Shown: piece by piece, positions 45,415 through 54,357 of the stretch
How the letters are laid out: each line of letters begins with the position of its first letter
Numbering within the stretch: the stretch's first letter is position 1
Source of the DNA: Pseudomonadota bacterium
GTDB lineage: Bacteria > Pseudomonadota > Alphaproteobacteria > Rhodobacterales > Rhodobacteraceae
NCBI GenBank assembly: GCA_020161655.1
Contig: JAIUPC010000012.1
Span: 62,001 to 126,000, forward strand
DNA: 64,000 bases
Direction: 5' to 3'
The notes under the pieces: generated by a model
Databases searched by the model: none
Seen by the model: the letters and a program-made list of their open reading frames with translations, nothing else
What the model was told of the DNA's origin: nothing
Made by a program: the position numbers and the translations under genes

Positions 45415-46947
45415 CTATTCGCCACGGGGGAAGCGCTTGGCTTCCTCCAGCACGTTCAGGTCCATGTGGTTGCGCATGTAGCGTTCCGAGGCGGGGCGGC
45501 GGGGGTCATGGTCCCATGAGGTGTAGGCACCCTGCCTCAGCGCCTCATAGACCACCCAGCGACGGGCCTGGCTTTCGCGGACCTCGGCGTCATAGGCGGC
45601 GAGGTCCCAGTAGCCGTCGGCCTGGCGGCGCATGTCGGCGAGCGTCTCGGCGGCCTCAGGGACATTGCCGAGATCGGGCAGGGTGAGGAGGTTGCGCCTT
45701 TCCTGCAGGTCGGAGGGAAGGTGGAAGAACTGCTCGGGATCAGCGGTGCAGCGGGTGTATTTCCAGTCCCCGTCGATCAGGCAGACCATCGGGCTGACGG
45801 TGCCCTCGGCGGCGTATTCGATGCGCACCGGATCAACGCGCAGCCCGCGCGGGTCGAAGAGCGGCACGAGGCTGGCGCCGTCGACCCAAGGCTCCACCTC
45901 GGCCATGTCGATGCCGGCAAGCTCCGACAGCGTCGGCGTCAGGTCGATGGTGGAGACCGGGCGCGTATCGCAGCGCGGCTCGACGCCGGGGGCCGAGATC
46001 ATCAGCGGCACGCGGGAGGAGCCTTCGAGGAAGCTCATCTTGAACCATAGCCCATGTTCGCCGAGCATGTCGCCATGGTCGGAGACGAAGATGATGACCG
46101 CTTCCTGCCGTGTCGCCTCAAGCACCGCGAGGATCTCGCCAACCTTGTCGTCGATATAGGAGATATTCGCGAAATATCCGCGTCTTGCACGGCGCACCTG
46201 ATCTTCGGTCAGAGGTGATGATCGCCAGTCGCAGGCATCCATCAGGCGCTGCGAATGCGGGTCCTGATCCTCATAGGCGACCGCCTCGCCCTCGGGCAGG
46301 AGATGGGCGCAATCCTCGTAAAGGTCCCAGTACTTCCGGCGGGCGACATAGGGGTCGTGCGGATGGGTGAAGCTGACCGTCAGGCACCAGGGGCGGTCGT
46401 CGCCGCCGCGCGACAGGTCGTAGAGCTTCTGCGTGGTCAGATGCGCGACATCGTCGTCATACTCAAGCTGGTTGGTGATCTCGGCCACCCCGGCGCCAGT
46501 GACGGAGCCGAGGTTGTGATACCACCAGTCGATGCGCTCGCCTGGTTTGCGATAGTCCGGGGTCCAGCCGAAATCGGCGGGGTAGATGTCGGTCGTCAGC
46601 CGTTCCTCGAAGCCGTGCAATTGATCGGGGCCGACGAAATGCATTTTTCCCGATAGGGCAGTATGATAACCGGCGCGGCGAAGGTGATGCGCGAAGGTCG
46701 GAATGCCGGAGGCGAACTCGGCCGCATTGTCATAGACCCGGGTGCGCCGGGGCAGGAGACCGGTCATGAAGCTCGCCCGTCCCGGCGAACAAAGCGGCGA
46801 GCCGGTATAGGCATTGGCAAAGCGCAAGGACCGGGCGGCGAGCGCCTTGAGGTTCGGCGCATGGAGCCAGTCGGCGGGGCCGTCGGGAAACAGCGTCCCG
46901 GTCAGCTGGTCGACCATCAGGATGAGAATATTCGGTCTGTCCGTCAT
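45415..46947 (-). CDS. betC: Choline-sulfatase-like sulfatase
   Basis: 510 residues from the ATG at 46947 (MTDRPNILILMVDQL). The formylglycine motif is SPLCSPGRASFMTGLLPRRT, a Cys-type C-x-P-x-R. Metal- and substrate-binding segments are ILILMVDQLTG, SGKMHFVGPDQLHGFE, THPHDPY and FVSDHGDMLGEHGLW. The C-terminal tail (WVVYEALRQGAYTSWDHDPRRPASERYMRNHMDL) is typical of BetC. It would cleave choline-O-sulfate to choline and sulfate. No betaine synthesis genes lie nearby; instead it is divergent from a hydrolase/ABC transporter locus, so a different sulfate ester is possible. Confidence 0.82.
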   Translation of the reverse strand: MTDRPNILILMVDQLTGTLFPDGPADWLHAPNLKALAARSLRFANAYTGSPLCSPGRASFMTGLLPRRTRVYDNAAEFASGIPTFAHHLRRAGYHTALSGKMHFVGPDQLHGFEERLTTDIYPADFGWTPDYRKPGERIDWWYHNLGSVTGAGVAEITNQLEYDDDVAHLTTQKLYDLSRGGDDRPWCLTVSFTHPHDPYVARRKYWDLYEDCAHLLPEGEAVAYEDQDPHSQRLMDACDWRSSPLTEDQVRRARRGYFANISYIDDKVGEILAVLEATRQEAVIIFVSDHGDMLGEHGLWFKMSFLEGSSRVPLMISAPGVEPRCDTRPVSTIDLTPTLSELAGIDMAEVEPWVDGASLVPLFDPRGLRVDPVRIEYAAEGTVSPMVCLIDGDWKYTRCTADPEQFFHLPSDLQERRNLLTLPDLGNVPEAAETLADMRRQADGYWDLAAYDAEVRESQARRWVVYEALRQGAYTSWDHDPRRPASERYMRNHMDLNVLEEAKRFPRGE

Positions 46948-47152
46948 CGTTTGCCCCGCCTCTCGCCGCTTCTTGCTGCCCGAGCTTGCCGGGTCGTGAG
47001 ATGCCATTCGCGACGGGAGCCGTCAGTTTGCGACGGACCCGTCGGCCCAAACTGGACTTTGGTCGCAATATGGTAATGACTTGTCGGTATCGGCACGCAA
47101 GAATCTTTCTGCTTGGGTTTTGTGCCGGCAACAAAAGTGTCGGGAGGATGGC

Positions 47153-49144
47153 GTGCCGATGTTTCCCTACGAGGTCAGCGAAGACCCCGACATGGGCATC
47201 GTCCTGTCCGATGGCTGCCGCCTGTCTGCCCGCGTCTGGATGCCGAAGGATGCGGCGCGCAGTCCAGTTCCGGCCATCCTCGAATACATCCCCTACCGCA
47301 AGCGCGACGGAACCCTGCCGCGCGATGAGTTGATGCATCCCTATTTCGCCGGTCACGGCTATGCCGCCGTCCGCGTCGACATGCGCGGCAATGGCGACAG
47401 CGAAGGGCTGATGACCGACGAATACACGCAGCAGGAGATGGACGACGCCTGCGAGGTCATCGCCTGGCTTGCGGCGCAACCCTGGTGTTCGGGTGCCGTC
47501 GGCATGATGGGCAAAAGCTGGGGCGGCTTCAACTGCCTCCAGACCGCCGCACTGCGCCCGCCGGCGCTGAAGGCCATCGTCACCGTCTATTCCACCACCG
47601 ACCGTTTCGCCGACGACATCCACTTCAAGGGCGGCTGTCTTCTCGGCGAGAACTTCGGCTGGGGCGCGGTGATGCTGTCCTATTCCTCGCGCCCGCCGGA
47701 TCCGGCGCTCAGGTCCGACTGGCGGGAAGACTGGATCAGGCGGCTTGAGGCTGAGGCTTTCCTCGCGCCGAAATGGGCCGCCGAGCAGGCGCGCGGGGCC
47801 TATTGGAAGCATGGTTCGGTCGGCGAGGATTACCGCGCGATCCACGTCCCGGTGCTGTCTTTCGGCGGCTGGGCCGACAATTACATGAACACTGTGGCGC
47901 ATCTTGTTGAAAACCTGAAGGTTCCTGTCAGGGGGATCGTCGGGCCATGGGTCCACCAGTATCCCCACACTGCTGTGCCCGGCCCGCAGATCGGCTTCCT
48001 GCAGGAGGCTTTGCGCTGGTGGGACCGCTGGCTGAAGCAGGCGCCGAACGGGGCCGAGAAGGACCCGGCCTACCGCGCCTACATGCTCCATTCCGAACCG
48101 CCCGATGCTTCGGCGAGGGTGCGCAAGGGCCATTGGGTCGCCGAGGCTGCATGGCCCAGCGACCGCGCCCGGCAGGAGGCCTGGATGCTGTCCGCCGACG
48201 GCCTCCTTGGCGGGCGCGAGTTGGAGATGGAGAAGGTGATCGCCACGCCGCAGCATCTGGGGATGCGCGCGGGGGAGTTCTTCCCGATGGGCCTCAATGC
48301 CGAGATGCCGGGCGATCAGGCGCACGAGGATGCGCGGTCGCTCTGCTTCGATTCAGCGCCCTTGGACACCGGGATGGACCTTCTTGGCGCGCCGGTCCTG
48401 AGGCTCCAGCTCTCCTCGGACAAACCCCGGGCGATGATCGTGGCGCGGCTTTGCGACGTCGGTCCCGATGGCAGTTCGGTGCGCATCTGCCACGGAATGC
48501 TGAACCTCTGTCACCGGAAGAGCCGCGAACATCCCGCGCATCTGGTGCCGGGCGAGACTTTCACCGTCGACCTGACGCTTGACCAATGCGCCTACCGGCT
48601 GGCACCGGGCCACCGCCTCAGGATCGCGCTGTCGAACAGCTACTGGCCCTTCGTCTGGCCATCGCCCGAACCCGTGCGGCTGATGCTGAAGGCGGGGGAG
48701 TTGAACCTGCCGGTGCATGAGGGCAGCACGACAAACGAATGGACCTTTCCGCCGCCCGAGATGGCGCCAGCCTGGCGTCACAAGGTGCATAAGCCGGGCC
48801 GGGTGGCGCGGCGGATCGAGGGCGATCTCATCACCGGGCGGGTAAGTCTCGTGATCGAGGACGAGGGGCCGGAAACCGAAAACCTCGACCACGGCCTCGT
48901 GACGCGCGAAACGATGCAGGAGCGCTGGTCGGTCCACCCCTCGGACCCCGCCTCGGCAGTATCGGAAATCCGCTGGACCCAAGCCTTGTCACGCGGCGGT
49001 TGGAACGTCGGGACAAGCGTTGAAGCAAAGATGAGCTGCGATGCGCAACATCTTCATTTCGAAGCGGAACTTGTCGCGACGGAAGATGGGCGCGAGGTGC
49101 TGCGCCGGCGCTGGCACGACAGTTTGGAAAGGCGGTTTGTATGA
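47153..49144 (+). CDS. CocE/NonD-family hydrolase (S15 peptidase-like)
   Basis: 663 residues from GTG at 47153, five bases after GGGAGG; an ATG two codons later (47159) is almost as good. The alpha/beta-hydrolase part carries the nucleophile Ser in GMMGKSWGGFNCLQ, FGGWADNYMN and a late His in PWVHQYPH. The C-terminal jelly-roll domain starts around LCFDSAPLDTGMDLLGAPVLRLQLSSDKP. The family hydrolyses acyl, ester or X-Pro peptide bonds. The substrate is unknown. It is cytoplasmic by sequence (no signal peptide) and is followed by transporter genes, which suggests it acts on an imported compound. Confidence 0.87.
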   Translation: MPMFPYEVSEDPDMGIVLSDGCRLSARVWMPKDAARSPVPAILEYIPYRKRDGTLPRDELMHPYFAGHGYAAVRVDMRGNGDSEGLMTDEYTQQEMDDACEVIAWLAAQPWCSGAVGMMGKSWGGFNCLQTAALRPPALKAIVTVYSTTDRFADDIHFKGGCLLGENFGWGAVMLSYSSRPPDPALRSDWREDWIRRLEAEAFLAPKWAAEQARGAYWKHGSVGEDYRAIHVPVLSFGGWADNYMNTVAHLVENLKVPVRGIVGPWVHQYPHTAVPGPQIGFLQEALRWWDRWLKQAPNGAEKDPAYRAYMLHSEPPDASARVRKGHWVAEAAWPSDRARQEAWMLSADGLLGGRELEMEKVIATPQHLGMRAGEFFPMGLNAEMPGDQAHEDARSLCFDSAPLDTGMDLLGAPVLRLQLSSDKPRAMIVARLCDVGPDGSSVRICHGMLNLCHRKSREHPAHLVPGETFTVDLTLDQCAYRLAPGHRLRIALSNSYWPFVWPSPEPVRLMLKAGELNLPVHEGSTTNEWTFPPPEMAPAWRHKVHKPGRVARRIEGDLITGRVSLVIEDEGPETENLDHGLVTRETMQERWSVHPSDPASAVSEIRWTQALSRGGWNVGTSVEAKMSCDAQHLHFEAELVATEDGREVLRRRWHDSLERRFV

Positions 49145-49161
49145 TTGATCCGGCGATCAAT
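49144..49161. repeat. 7-bp inverted repeat at the end of the hydrolase gene
   Basis: ATTGATC-CGGC-GATCAAT (49144-49161) overlaps the last base of the hydrolase stop codon and is followed by AAAAAA on the plus strand. It may adjust expression between the hydrolase and the binding-protein genes. Confidence 0.5.
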
Positions 49162-49253
49162 AAAAAACATTGCCGGCCTTCGAATGTGCGCGCTATCAAT
49201 TCAAGGACAAGACCCGCCCGAACGGCGGTAACAAAACAAGCAGGGAGAAAGCA

Positions 49254-50840
49254 ATGAAAGACCAACTGGACCGCATCATAGAGGCCACCCGCCGGGGCAG
49301 GATGTCCCGCCGCGAGTTCATTAGCCGGACCACGGCGATGGGCATTTCCGCCGGCCTCGCCTCCGCGCTCTACGGCAAGGCCGCGCAGGCGCAGGAGCCC
49401 AAGAAGGGCGGCATCATGCGCATGGGCATGGCCGGTGGCGAATCCACCAACTCGCTCGATCCGGCACTGGCCGCATCCGAAGTGCCGTTCCAGGTCAACC
49501 TGACCTGGGGCGAAACGCTGGTCGACGTGGCACCGGATGGCACCCTCGAACTCCGGATTGCCGAGGAGGTCTCTTCTTCCGCCGACGCGAAGGAATGGAA
49601 GTTCAAGATTCGCCAGGGCGTGGAGTTCCACGACGGCAAGACCCTGACCGCCGAGGACGTGGTGGCAACGCTGAAGCGCCATACCGACGAAAAGTCGCAG
49701 TCGGGCGCACTTGGCATCGTGCAGGGCATCGCCGACATGAAGGCCGAAGGTGACATGGTCACGCTGACGCTGGCATCGGCCAATGCCGACCTTCCGTTCC
49801 TGATGGCGGATTATCACCTCGTGATCCAGCCCGGCGGCGGCATGGACAATCCGGCGGCGGGCATCGGCGCGGGTGCCTTCCGGGTTGATGTCAACGAACC
49901 GGGCGTGCGTCACACCTTCACGCGCTTCGAGAACTACTGGGATGCCGGCAACGTGCATCTCGACGGCACCGAATTCTACGTGATGAACGACAACACGGCC
50001 CGCACGGCTGCGCTCCAGTCGGGGCAGGTCCATGTCATCAACAGGGTCGATCCCAAGATCGTCGGCCTCCTGCAGGGGGCTGCCGGCATCAAGATCCGCT
50101 CCGCTGCCGGTCGCGGCCACTATGTCTTCATCATGCATGTCGACAAGGCGCCGTTCGACAACAACGATCTGCGCATGGCGCTGAAATACGCCATCAACCG
50201 GCAGGAGATGGTCGAGAAGATCCTCGGTGGCCTCGGCACGATCGGCAACGACTTCCCGATCAACAAGGCCTATCCGCTTTTCGACGACACCATCGAGCAG
50301 CGGGAATACGATGCGGCGAAGGCGGCAGAGCATTACAAGAAATCCGGCCACGACGGCAGTCCGATCATCCTGCGCGCGGCCCCCGGCGCCTTCCCCGGTG
50401 CGGTGGATGCGGCGAACCTCTTCGCGGCATCGGCCAAGGCCGCTGGCATCCCGCTGGAAATCAAGCTTGAGCCCGATGACGGCTACTGGACCAACGTCTG
50501 GAACGTCGAGCCGTTCTGCGCCTCTTACTGGGGTGGCCGTCCGGTGCAGGACCAGATGTATTCGACCGCCTATCTTTCCACCGCCGACTGGAACGACACC
50601 AAGTTCAAGAACGCCAAGTTCGACGAGCTTCTGCTGGCGGCACGGGGCGAGCTCGACCAGGACAAGCGCAAGGGCATCTATTCGGAAATGGCGCATATCC
50701 TGCGCGACGAAGGTGGCCTGATCCTGCCGATGTTCAACGACTTCGTCTGTGGCGTCAGCGATCAGGTGCAGGGCTGGATCGACGATCCGAATGGCGAGCT
50801 GATGAACGGCCGCGCCTCGGGCAAGTGCTGGCTGGCCTGA
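49254..50840 (+). CDS. Tat-exported ABC solute-binding protein, family 5, copy 1
   Basis: 528 residues. The N-terminal twin-arginine signal is MSRREFISRTTAMGISAGLASALYG, with a likely cleavage at AQA-QE. The mature protein follows the family-5 (DppA/OppA) pattern: GGESTNSLDPALAASEVPFQVNLTWGETLVD, WKFKIRQGVEFHDGKTLTAEDVVATLKRH, NNDLRMALKYAINRQEMVEKILGG and YLSTADWNDTKFKNAKFDELL. The start at 49254 is supported by AGGGAG. It lies directly before a second, very similar binding protein. The absence of a lipobox suggests a free periplasmic protein. Substrate unknown. Confidence 0.92.
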   Translation: MKDQLDRIIEATRRGRMSRREFISRTTAMGISAGLASALYGKAAQAQEPKKGGIMRMGMAGGESTNSLDPALAASEVPFQVNLTWGETLVDVAPDGTLELRIAEEVSSSADAKEWKFKIRQGVEFHDGKTLTAEDVVATLKRHTDEKSQSGALGIVQGIADMKAEGDMVTLTLASANADLPFLMADYHLVIQPGGGMDNPAAGIGAGAFRVDVNEPGVRHTFTRFENYWDAGNVHLDGTEFYVMNDNTARTAALQSGQVHVINRVDPKIVGLLQGAAGIKIRSAAGRGHYVFIMHVDKAPFDNNDLRMALKYAINRQEMVEKILGGLGTIGNDFPINKAYPLFDDTIEQREYDAAKAAEHYKKSGHDGSPIILRAAPGAFPGAVDAANLFAASAKAAGIPLEIKLEPDDGYWTNVWNVEPFCASYWGGRPVQDQMYSTAYLSTADWNDTKFKNAKFDELLLAARGELDQDKRKGIYSEMAHILRDEGGLILPMFNDFVCGVSDQVQGWIDDPNGELMNGRASGKCWLA

Positions 50841-50991
50841 CGGCAGTGACGGCGGGTCGACCGCCGCGCTGCTGACATGAATGGTTCGTGGGGCGCGTCT
50901 AAGCCCGCCCCACGACAGCTTTTTTCCGTACGTCTGGCCGCGGGGCTCCGAAGCTGCCAGACTGAAAGCCTTAACCGAAGGAGAGGTACCC

Positions 50992-52578
50992 ATGAAAGAC
51001 CAGCTCGACCGCATCATAGCCGCGACCCGCAAGGGCGCGATGTCCCGACGGGAGTTTCTGGGCCGCACGACGGCGATGGGGATCTCTGCCGGCCTTGCCG
51101 TGGCGCTTTACGGCAAGGTAGCGAACGCGCAGGAGGCCAAGAAGGGCGGCGTGATCCGCGCCGGGGTCTATGGCGGCGAAAGCACCAACTCGCTCGATCC
51201 CGCGCTTGCGGCCTCGCCGGTTCCGGTCATCACCTGTTCGACCTGGGGCGAGATGCTTTGCGACGTGACGCCCGAAGGCGGGCTTGCGATGCGGATCGCC
51301 GAAGAGGCGACATCTTCGCCCGACGCCAAGGAGTGGACCTTCAAGATCCGTCAGGGCGTCGAATTCCACAATGGCAAGACGGTGACGGCGGAAGATGTCG
51401 TCGCGACGCTGAAGCGCCATACGGATGAAAAGGCCCAGTCGGGCGCGCTTGGCATTGTGCAGGGCATCGCCGACATGAAGGCCGAGGGCGACAAGCTGGT
51501 GCTGACGCTTTCCTCCGCCAACAGCGACCTTCCATACCTGCTCGCCGATTATCACCTCGCCATCCAGCCGAATGGCGGGATCGACAATCCGGCCGAAGGC
51601 ATCGGCGCCGGCCCCTACAAGGTCGAAGCCTTCGAGCCGGGCGTGCGCACGGTCTTCACCAAGCACGCGAACTATTTCGACAGCGAAGTCGGCCATGCCG
51701 ATCAGGTCGAGATCCTTGTCATCAACGACAACACTGCCCGGACGGCGGCGCTGCAATCCGGTCAGGTCCACATGATCAACCGGGTCGATCCGAAGATTTC
51801 GGAACTCCTCAAGGGCACCGAGGCCGTCACGATCAAGCAGACAGCCGGGCGCGGGCATTTCGTCTTCATCATGCATTGCGACAAGGCACCCTTCGACAAC
51901 AACGACCTGCGCATGGCGCTGAAGCTGTCGATCAAGCGGCAGGAGATGGTCGACAAGATCCTCGGCGGGCTTGGCTCGATGGGGAACGACTTCCCGATCA
52001 ACGCCTCCTATCCGCTCTTTGACGACACCATCCCGCAGCGGGAGTATGACGCGGCGCAGGCGGAGGAGTTCTACAAGAAATCCGGCCATGACGGCTCTCC
52101 CATCATCCTGCGTTCCGCCCCCGGCGCCTTCCCCGGTGCGGTGGATGCGGCGAACCTGTTCGCGGCGTCAGCCAATGCCGCAGGCATCCCGCTGCAGGTG
52201 AAGCTTGAGCCGGATGACGGCTACTGGACCAACGTCTGGAACGTGGAACCCTTCTGCGCCTCCTACTGGGGCGGGCGCGCGGTGCAGGACCAGATGTACA
52301 CCACCGCCTATCTTTCGACCGCCGACTGGAACGACACCAAGTTCAAGAATCAGGAGTTCGATGATCTTCTGGTCGCGGCGCGGGGCGAGCTGGACGAGGC
52401 CAAAAAGAAGGCCGACTATTCGCGCATGGCCAATATCCTGCGCGACGAGGGCGGGTTGATCCTGCCGATGTTCAACGATTTCGTCGAAGGCGTGCGCACC
52501 GATATCGGCGGCTGGTTCGACGATCCGAACGGTGAACTGATGAATGGCCGCGCATTGTCGCGCTGCTGGCTCGGGTAA
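50992..52578 (+). CDS. Tat-exported ABC solute-binding protein, family 5, copy 2
   Basis: 528 residues, the same length as the preceding protein and closely similar along its whole length, including the Tat signal (MSRREFLGRTTAMGISAGLAVALYG) and the C terminus. AAGGAGAGGTACCC precedes the ATG. It shares NSLDPALAASPVPVITCSTWGEML and PEGGLAMRIAEEATSSPDAKEW, showing divergence around the substrate pocket region (about 55-85) compared with copy 1 (NLTWGETLVDVAPDGTLELRI). Tandem duplication is the simplest origin. It lies 10 bases before the permease gene and is probably the main partner of that transporter. Confidence 0.92.
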   Translation: MKDQLDRIIAATRKGAMSRREFLGRTTAMGISAGLAVALYGKVANAQEAKKGGVIRAGVYGGESTNSLDPALAASPVPVITCSTWGEMLCDVTPEGGLAMRIAEEATSSPDAKEWTFKIRQGVEFHNGKTVTAEDVVATLKRHTDEKAQSGALGIVQGIADMKAEGDKLVLTLSSANSDLPYLLADYHLAIQPNGGIDNPAEGIGAGPYKVEAFEPGVRTVFTKHANYFDSEVGHADQVEILVINDNTARTAALQSGQVHMINRVDPKISELLKGTEAVTIKQTAGRGHFVFIMHCDKAPFDNNDLRMALKLSIKRQEMVDKILGGLGSMGNDFPINASYPLFDDTIPQREYDAAQAEEFYKKSGHDGSPIILRSAPGAFPGAVDAANLFAASANAAGIPLQVKLEPDDGYWTNVWNVEPFCASYWGGRAVQDQMYTTAYLSTADWNDTKFKNQEFDDLLVAARGELDEAKKKADYSRMANILRDEGGLILPMFNDFVEGVRTDIGGWFDDPNGELMNGRALSRCWLG

Positions 52579-52588
52579 GGGATTGCGC

Positions 52589-53545
52589 ATGCACCCACTC
52601 CTCAAACTGGTGATCCAGCGCCTCGCGCTGGGTTTCCTCCTTCTGCTCGTCGTCTCGGCGGTGATCTTCCTCGGGGTCGAGGCATTGCCGGGCGACACGG
52701 CGCAGGCCATCCTTGGCCAGTCGGCGACGCCGCAGGCGCTTGCCAACCTGCGTGAGCAGATGGGGCTGAACGATCCGCCACTGACGCGGTATTTCGACTG
52801 GCTCGGCGGTGTCATGACCGGCGATCTCGGCAAGTCGCTGACCAACGGTGCCGACATCGCGCAGGCGATCGGGCAGCGTCTGGGCAACACACTTTTTCTT
52901 GCTGCTTGTGCGGCGGTCATATCGGTGCCGCTGGCGCTGATCCTCGGCCTCATCGCCGCCCGCTATGCGGGGAAATGGCCGGACAAGGTGATTTCAGCGA
53001 TCACGCTGACGACGATCAGCCTGCCGGAATTCGTCGCCGCTTACTTCGTGATCTACCTGCTGACCCAGGTGATCCCGCTCTTTCAGCCCGTCGCCATGGT
53101 CTTTCCAGGGATGAGCTTCGGGGCCAAGCTTCATGCCGTGGCGCTGCCGGTCATCGTGCTGGTGATGGTGGTGCTGGCGCATATGATGCGGATGACGCGG
53201 GCCGCGATCCTGAACGTGATGCAGTCGGCATATATCGAGACGGCGGAGCTGAAGGGCGTGCGTCCGATGCAGATCATCTGGCGCCACGCCTTCCCGAACG
53301 CCATCGCGCCCATCGTCTCGGTCGTGGTGCTGAACCTTGCCTACCTTGTCGTCGGGGTGGTCGTGGTCGAGGTCGTCTTTGGCTACAACGCCCTTGGCCA
53401 GTTCCTCGTCGACCATGTGACCAAGCGTGACCTTCCGGTCGTGCAGGCGGTCGGGCTTGTCTTCGCCGGCGTCTACATCATGCTCAACATCCTCGCTGAC
53501 GTCATTGCGATCTTTGCCAACCCGCGTCTGAGGCATCCGAAATGA
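52589..53545 (+). CDS. Dpp/Opp-type ABC permease, DppB-like
   Basis: 318 residues from the ATG at 52589. N-terminal span LVIQRLALGFLLLLVVSAVIFLGV, the family feature LPGDTAQAILGQSATPQALANLREQMGLNDPPLTRYFDWL, five further spans, and the EAA loop ELKGVRPMQIIWRHAFPNAIAPIVSVV. It forms the membrane channel with the DppC-like protein. A four-base overlap with the next gene indicates coupled expression. Substrates of this class include peptides, nickel and various small amphipathic molecules. Confidence 0.93.
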   Translation: MHPLLKLVIQRLALGFLLLLVVSAVIFLGVEALPGDTAQAILGQSATPQALANLREQMGLNDPPLTRYFDWLGGVMTGDLGKSLTNGADIAQAIGQRLGNTLFLAACAAVISVPLALILGLIAARYAGKWPDKVISAITLTTISLPEFVAAYFVIYLLTQVIPLFQPVAMVFPGMSFGAKLHAVALPVIVLVMVVLAHMMRMTRAAILNVMQSAYIETAELKGVRPMQIIWRHAFPNAIAPIVSVVVLNLAYLVVGVVVVEVVFGYNALGQFLVDHVTKRDLPVVQAVGLVFAGVYIMLNILADVIAIFANPRLRHPK

Positions 53546-54357
53546 AGCTGACCCTATCGGCCACAATCGGCATCTGCCTGACCGCGCTATTCGTGCTTTC
53601 GGCGATCTTCGCGCCCTGGATCGCGCCCTATCCCTTAGATCTCGCGGTGGGCGGCGTGTGGGAAGACCCGTCGTCGCAATACTGGCTCGGCACCGACACC
53701 ATCGGGCGGGACATCCTGTCGCGCCTGATCTACGGCGGCCAGATCACCATATTCGTGGCGCTGGCCTCCTCGCTTCTCGCGTTCTCGCTCGGGGCGTTCT
53801 TCGGCTTTCTCGCTGCGGTGAAGGGCGGCTGGACCGACCAGATCCTGAGCCGGATCGTCGACATGATGATGGCGATTCCATCGCTGATCGTCGCACTCGT
53901 CATCCTCTCGGTCCTGCCCTTGAACCTGACCGTGCTGATCTTTGTCATGGGCATCCTCGATTCCACCCGCGTCTTCCGCCTTGCCCGAGCCGTGGCGATG
54001 GACATCGCGGTGATGGACTATGTCGAGGCCGCGAAGCTTCGTGGCGAAGGTCAGGGCTGGGTGATCTTCCGCGAGATCCTGCCAAACGCGCTGTCGCCCC
54101 TGGTGGCGGAGTTCGGCTTGCGCTTCATCTTCGCGGTGCTCTTCATCTCCACGCTGTCCTTCCTCGGCCTCGGCATCCAGCCGCCGCTCGCGGACTGGGG
54201 CGGCATGGTGAAGGAAAACAAGGACGGCCTGATCTACGGCAAGGCCGCGGCGCTGATGCCCGCTGCCGCCATCGCCGCGCTGGCCATTTCGGTCAACCTC
54301 GTCGCCGACTGGGTGCTTGGCCGTACCACGAGCCTGAAAGGGGGACGCGGTGGCTGA
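53542..54357 (+). CDS. Dpp/Opp-type ABC permease, DppC-like
   Basis: 271 residues. N-terminal span IGICLTALFVLSAIFAPWIAPYP, then WLGTDTIGRDILSRLIYGGQITIFVALASSLLAF, a hallmark of DppC. The EAA loop is KLRGEGQGWVIFREILPNALSPLVAEFGL, and a typical late motif is LSFLGLGIQPPLADWGGMV. It pairs with the DppB-like protein and overlaps the ATPase gene by eight bases. The C-terminal extension found in some DppC proteins is missing, which is within the normal range. Confidence 0.93.
   Translation: MKLTLSATIGICLTALFVLSAIFAPWIAPYPLDLAVGGVWEDPSSQYWLGTDTIGRDILSRLIYGGQITIFVALASSLLAFSLGAFFGFLAAVKGGWTDQILSRIVDMMMAIPSLIVALVILSVLPLNLTVLIFVMGILDSTRVFRLARAVAMDIAVMDYVEAAKLRGEGQGWVIFREILPNALSPLVAEFGLRFIFAVLFISTLSFLGLGIQPPLADWGGMVKENKDGLIYGKAAALMPAAAIAALAISVNLVADWVLGRTTSLKGGRGG

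Noticed and set aside
48831-51068. 745-codon minus-strand frame across the hydrolase end and first solute-binding gene
   Set aside because: Mirror frame of two well-supported genes on the other strand; no domain, no ribosome binding site.
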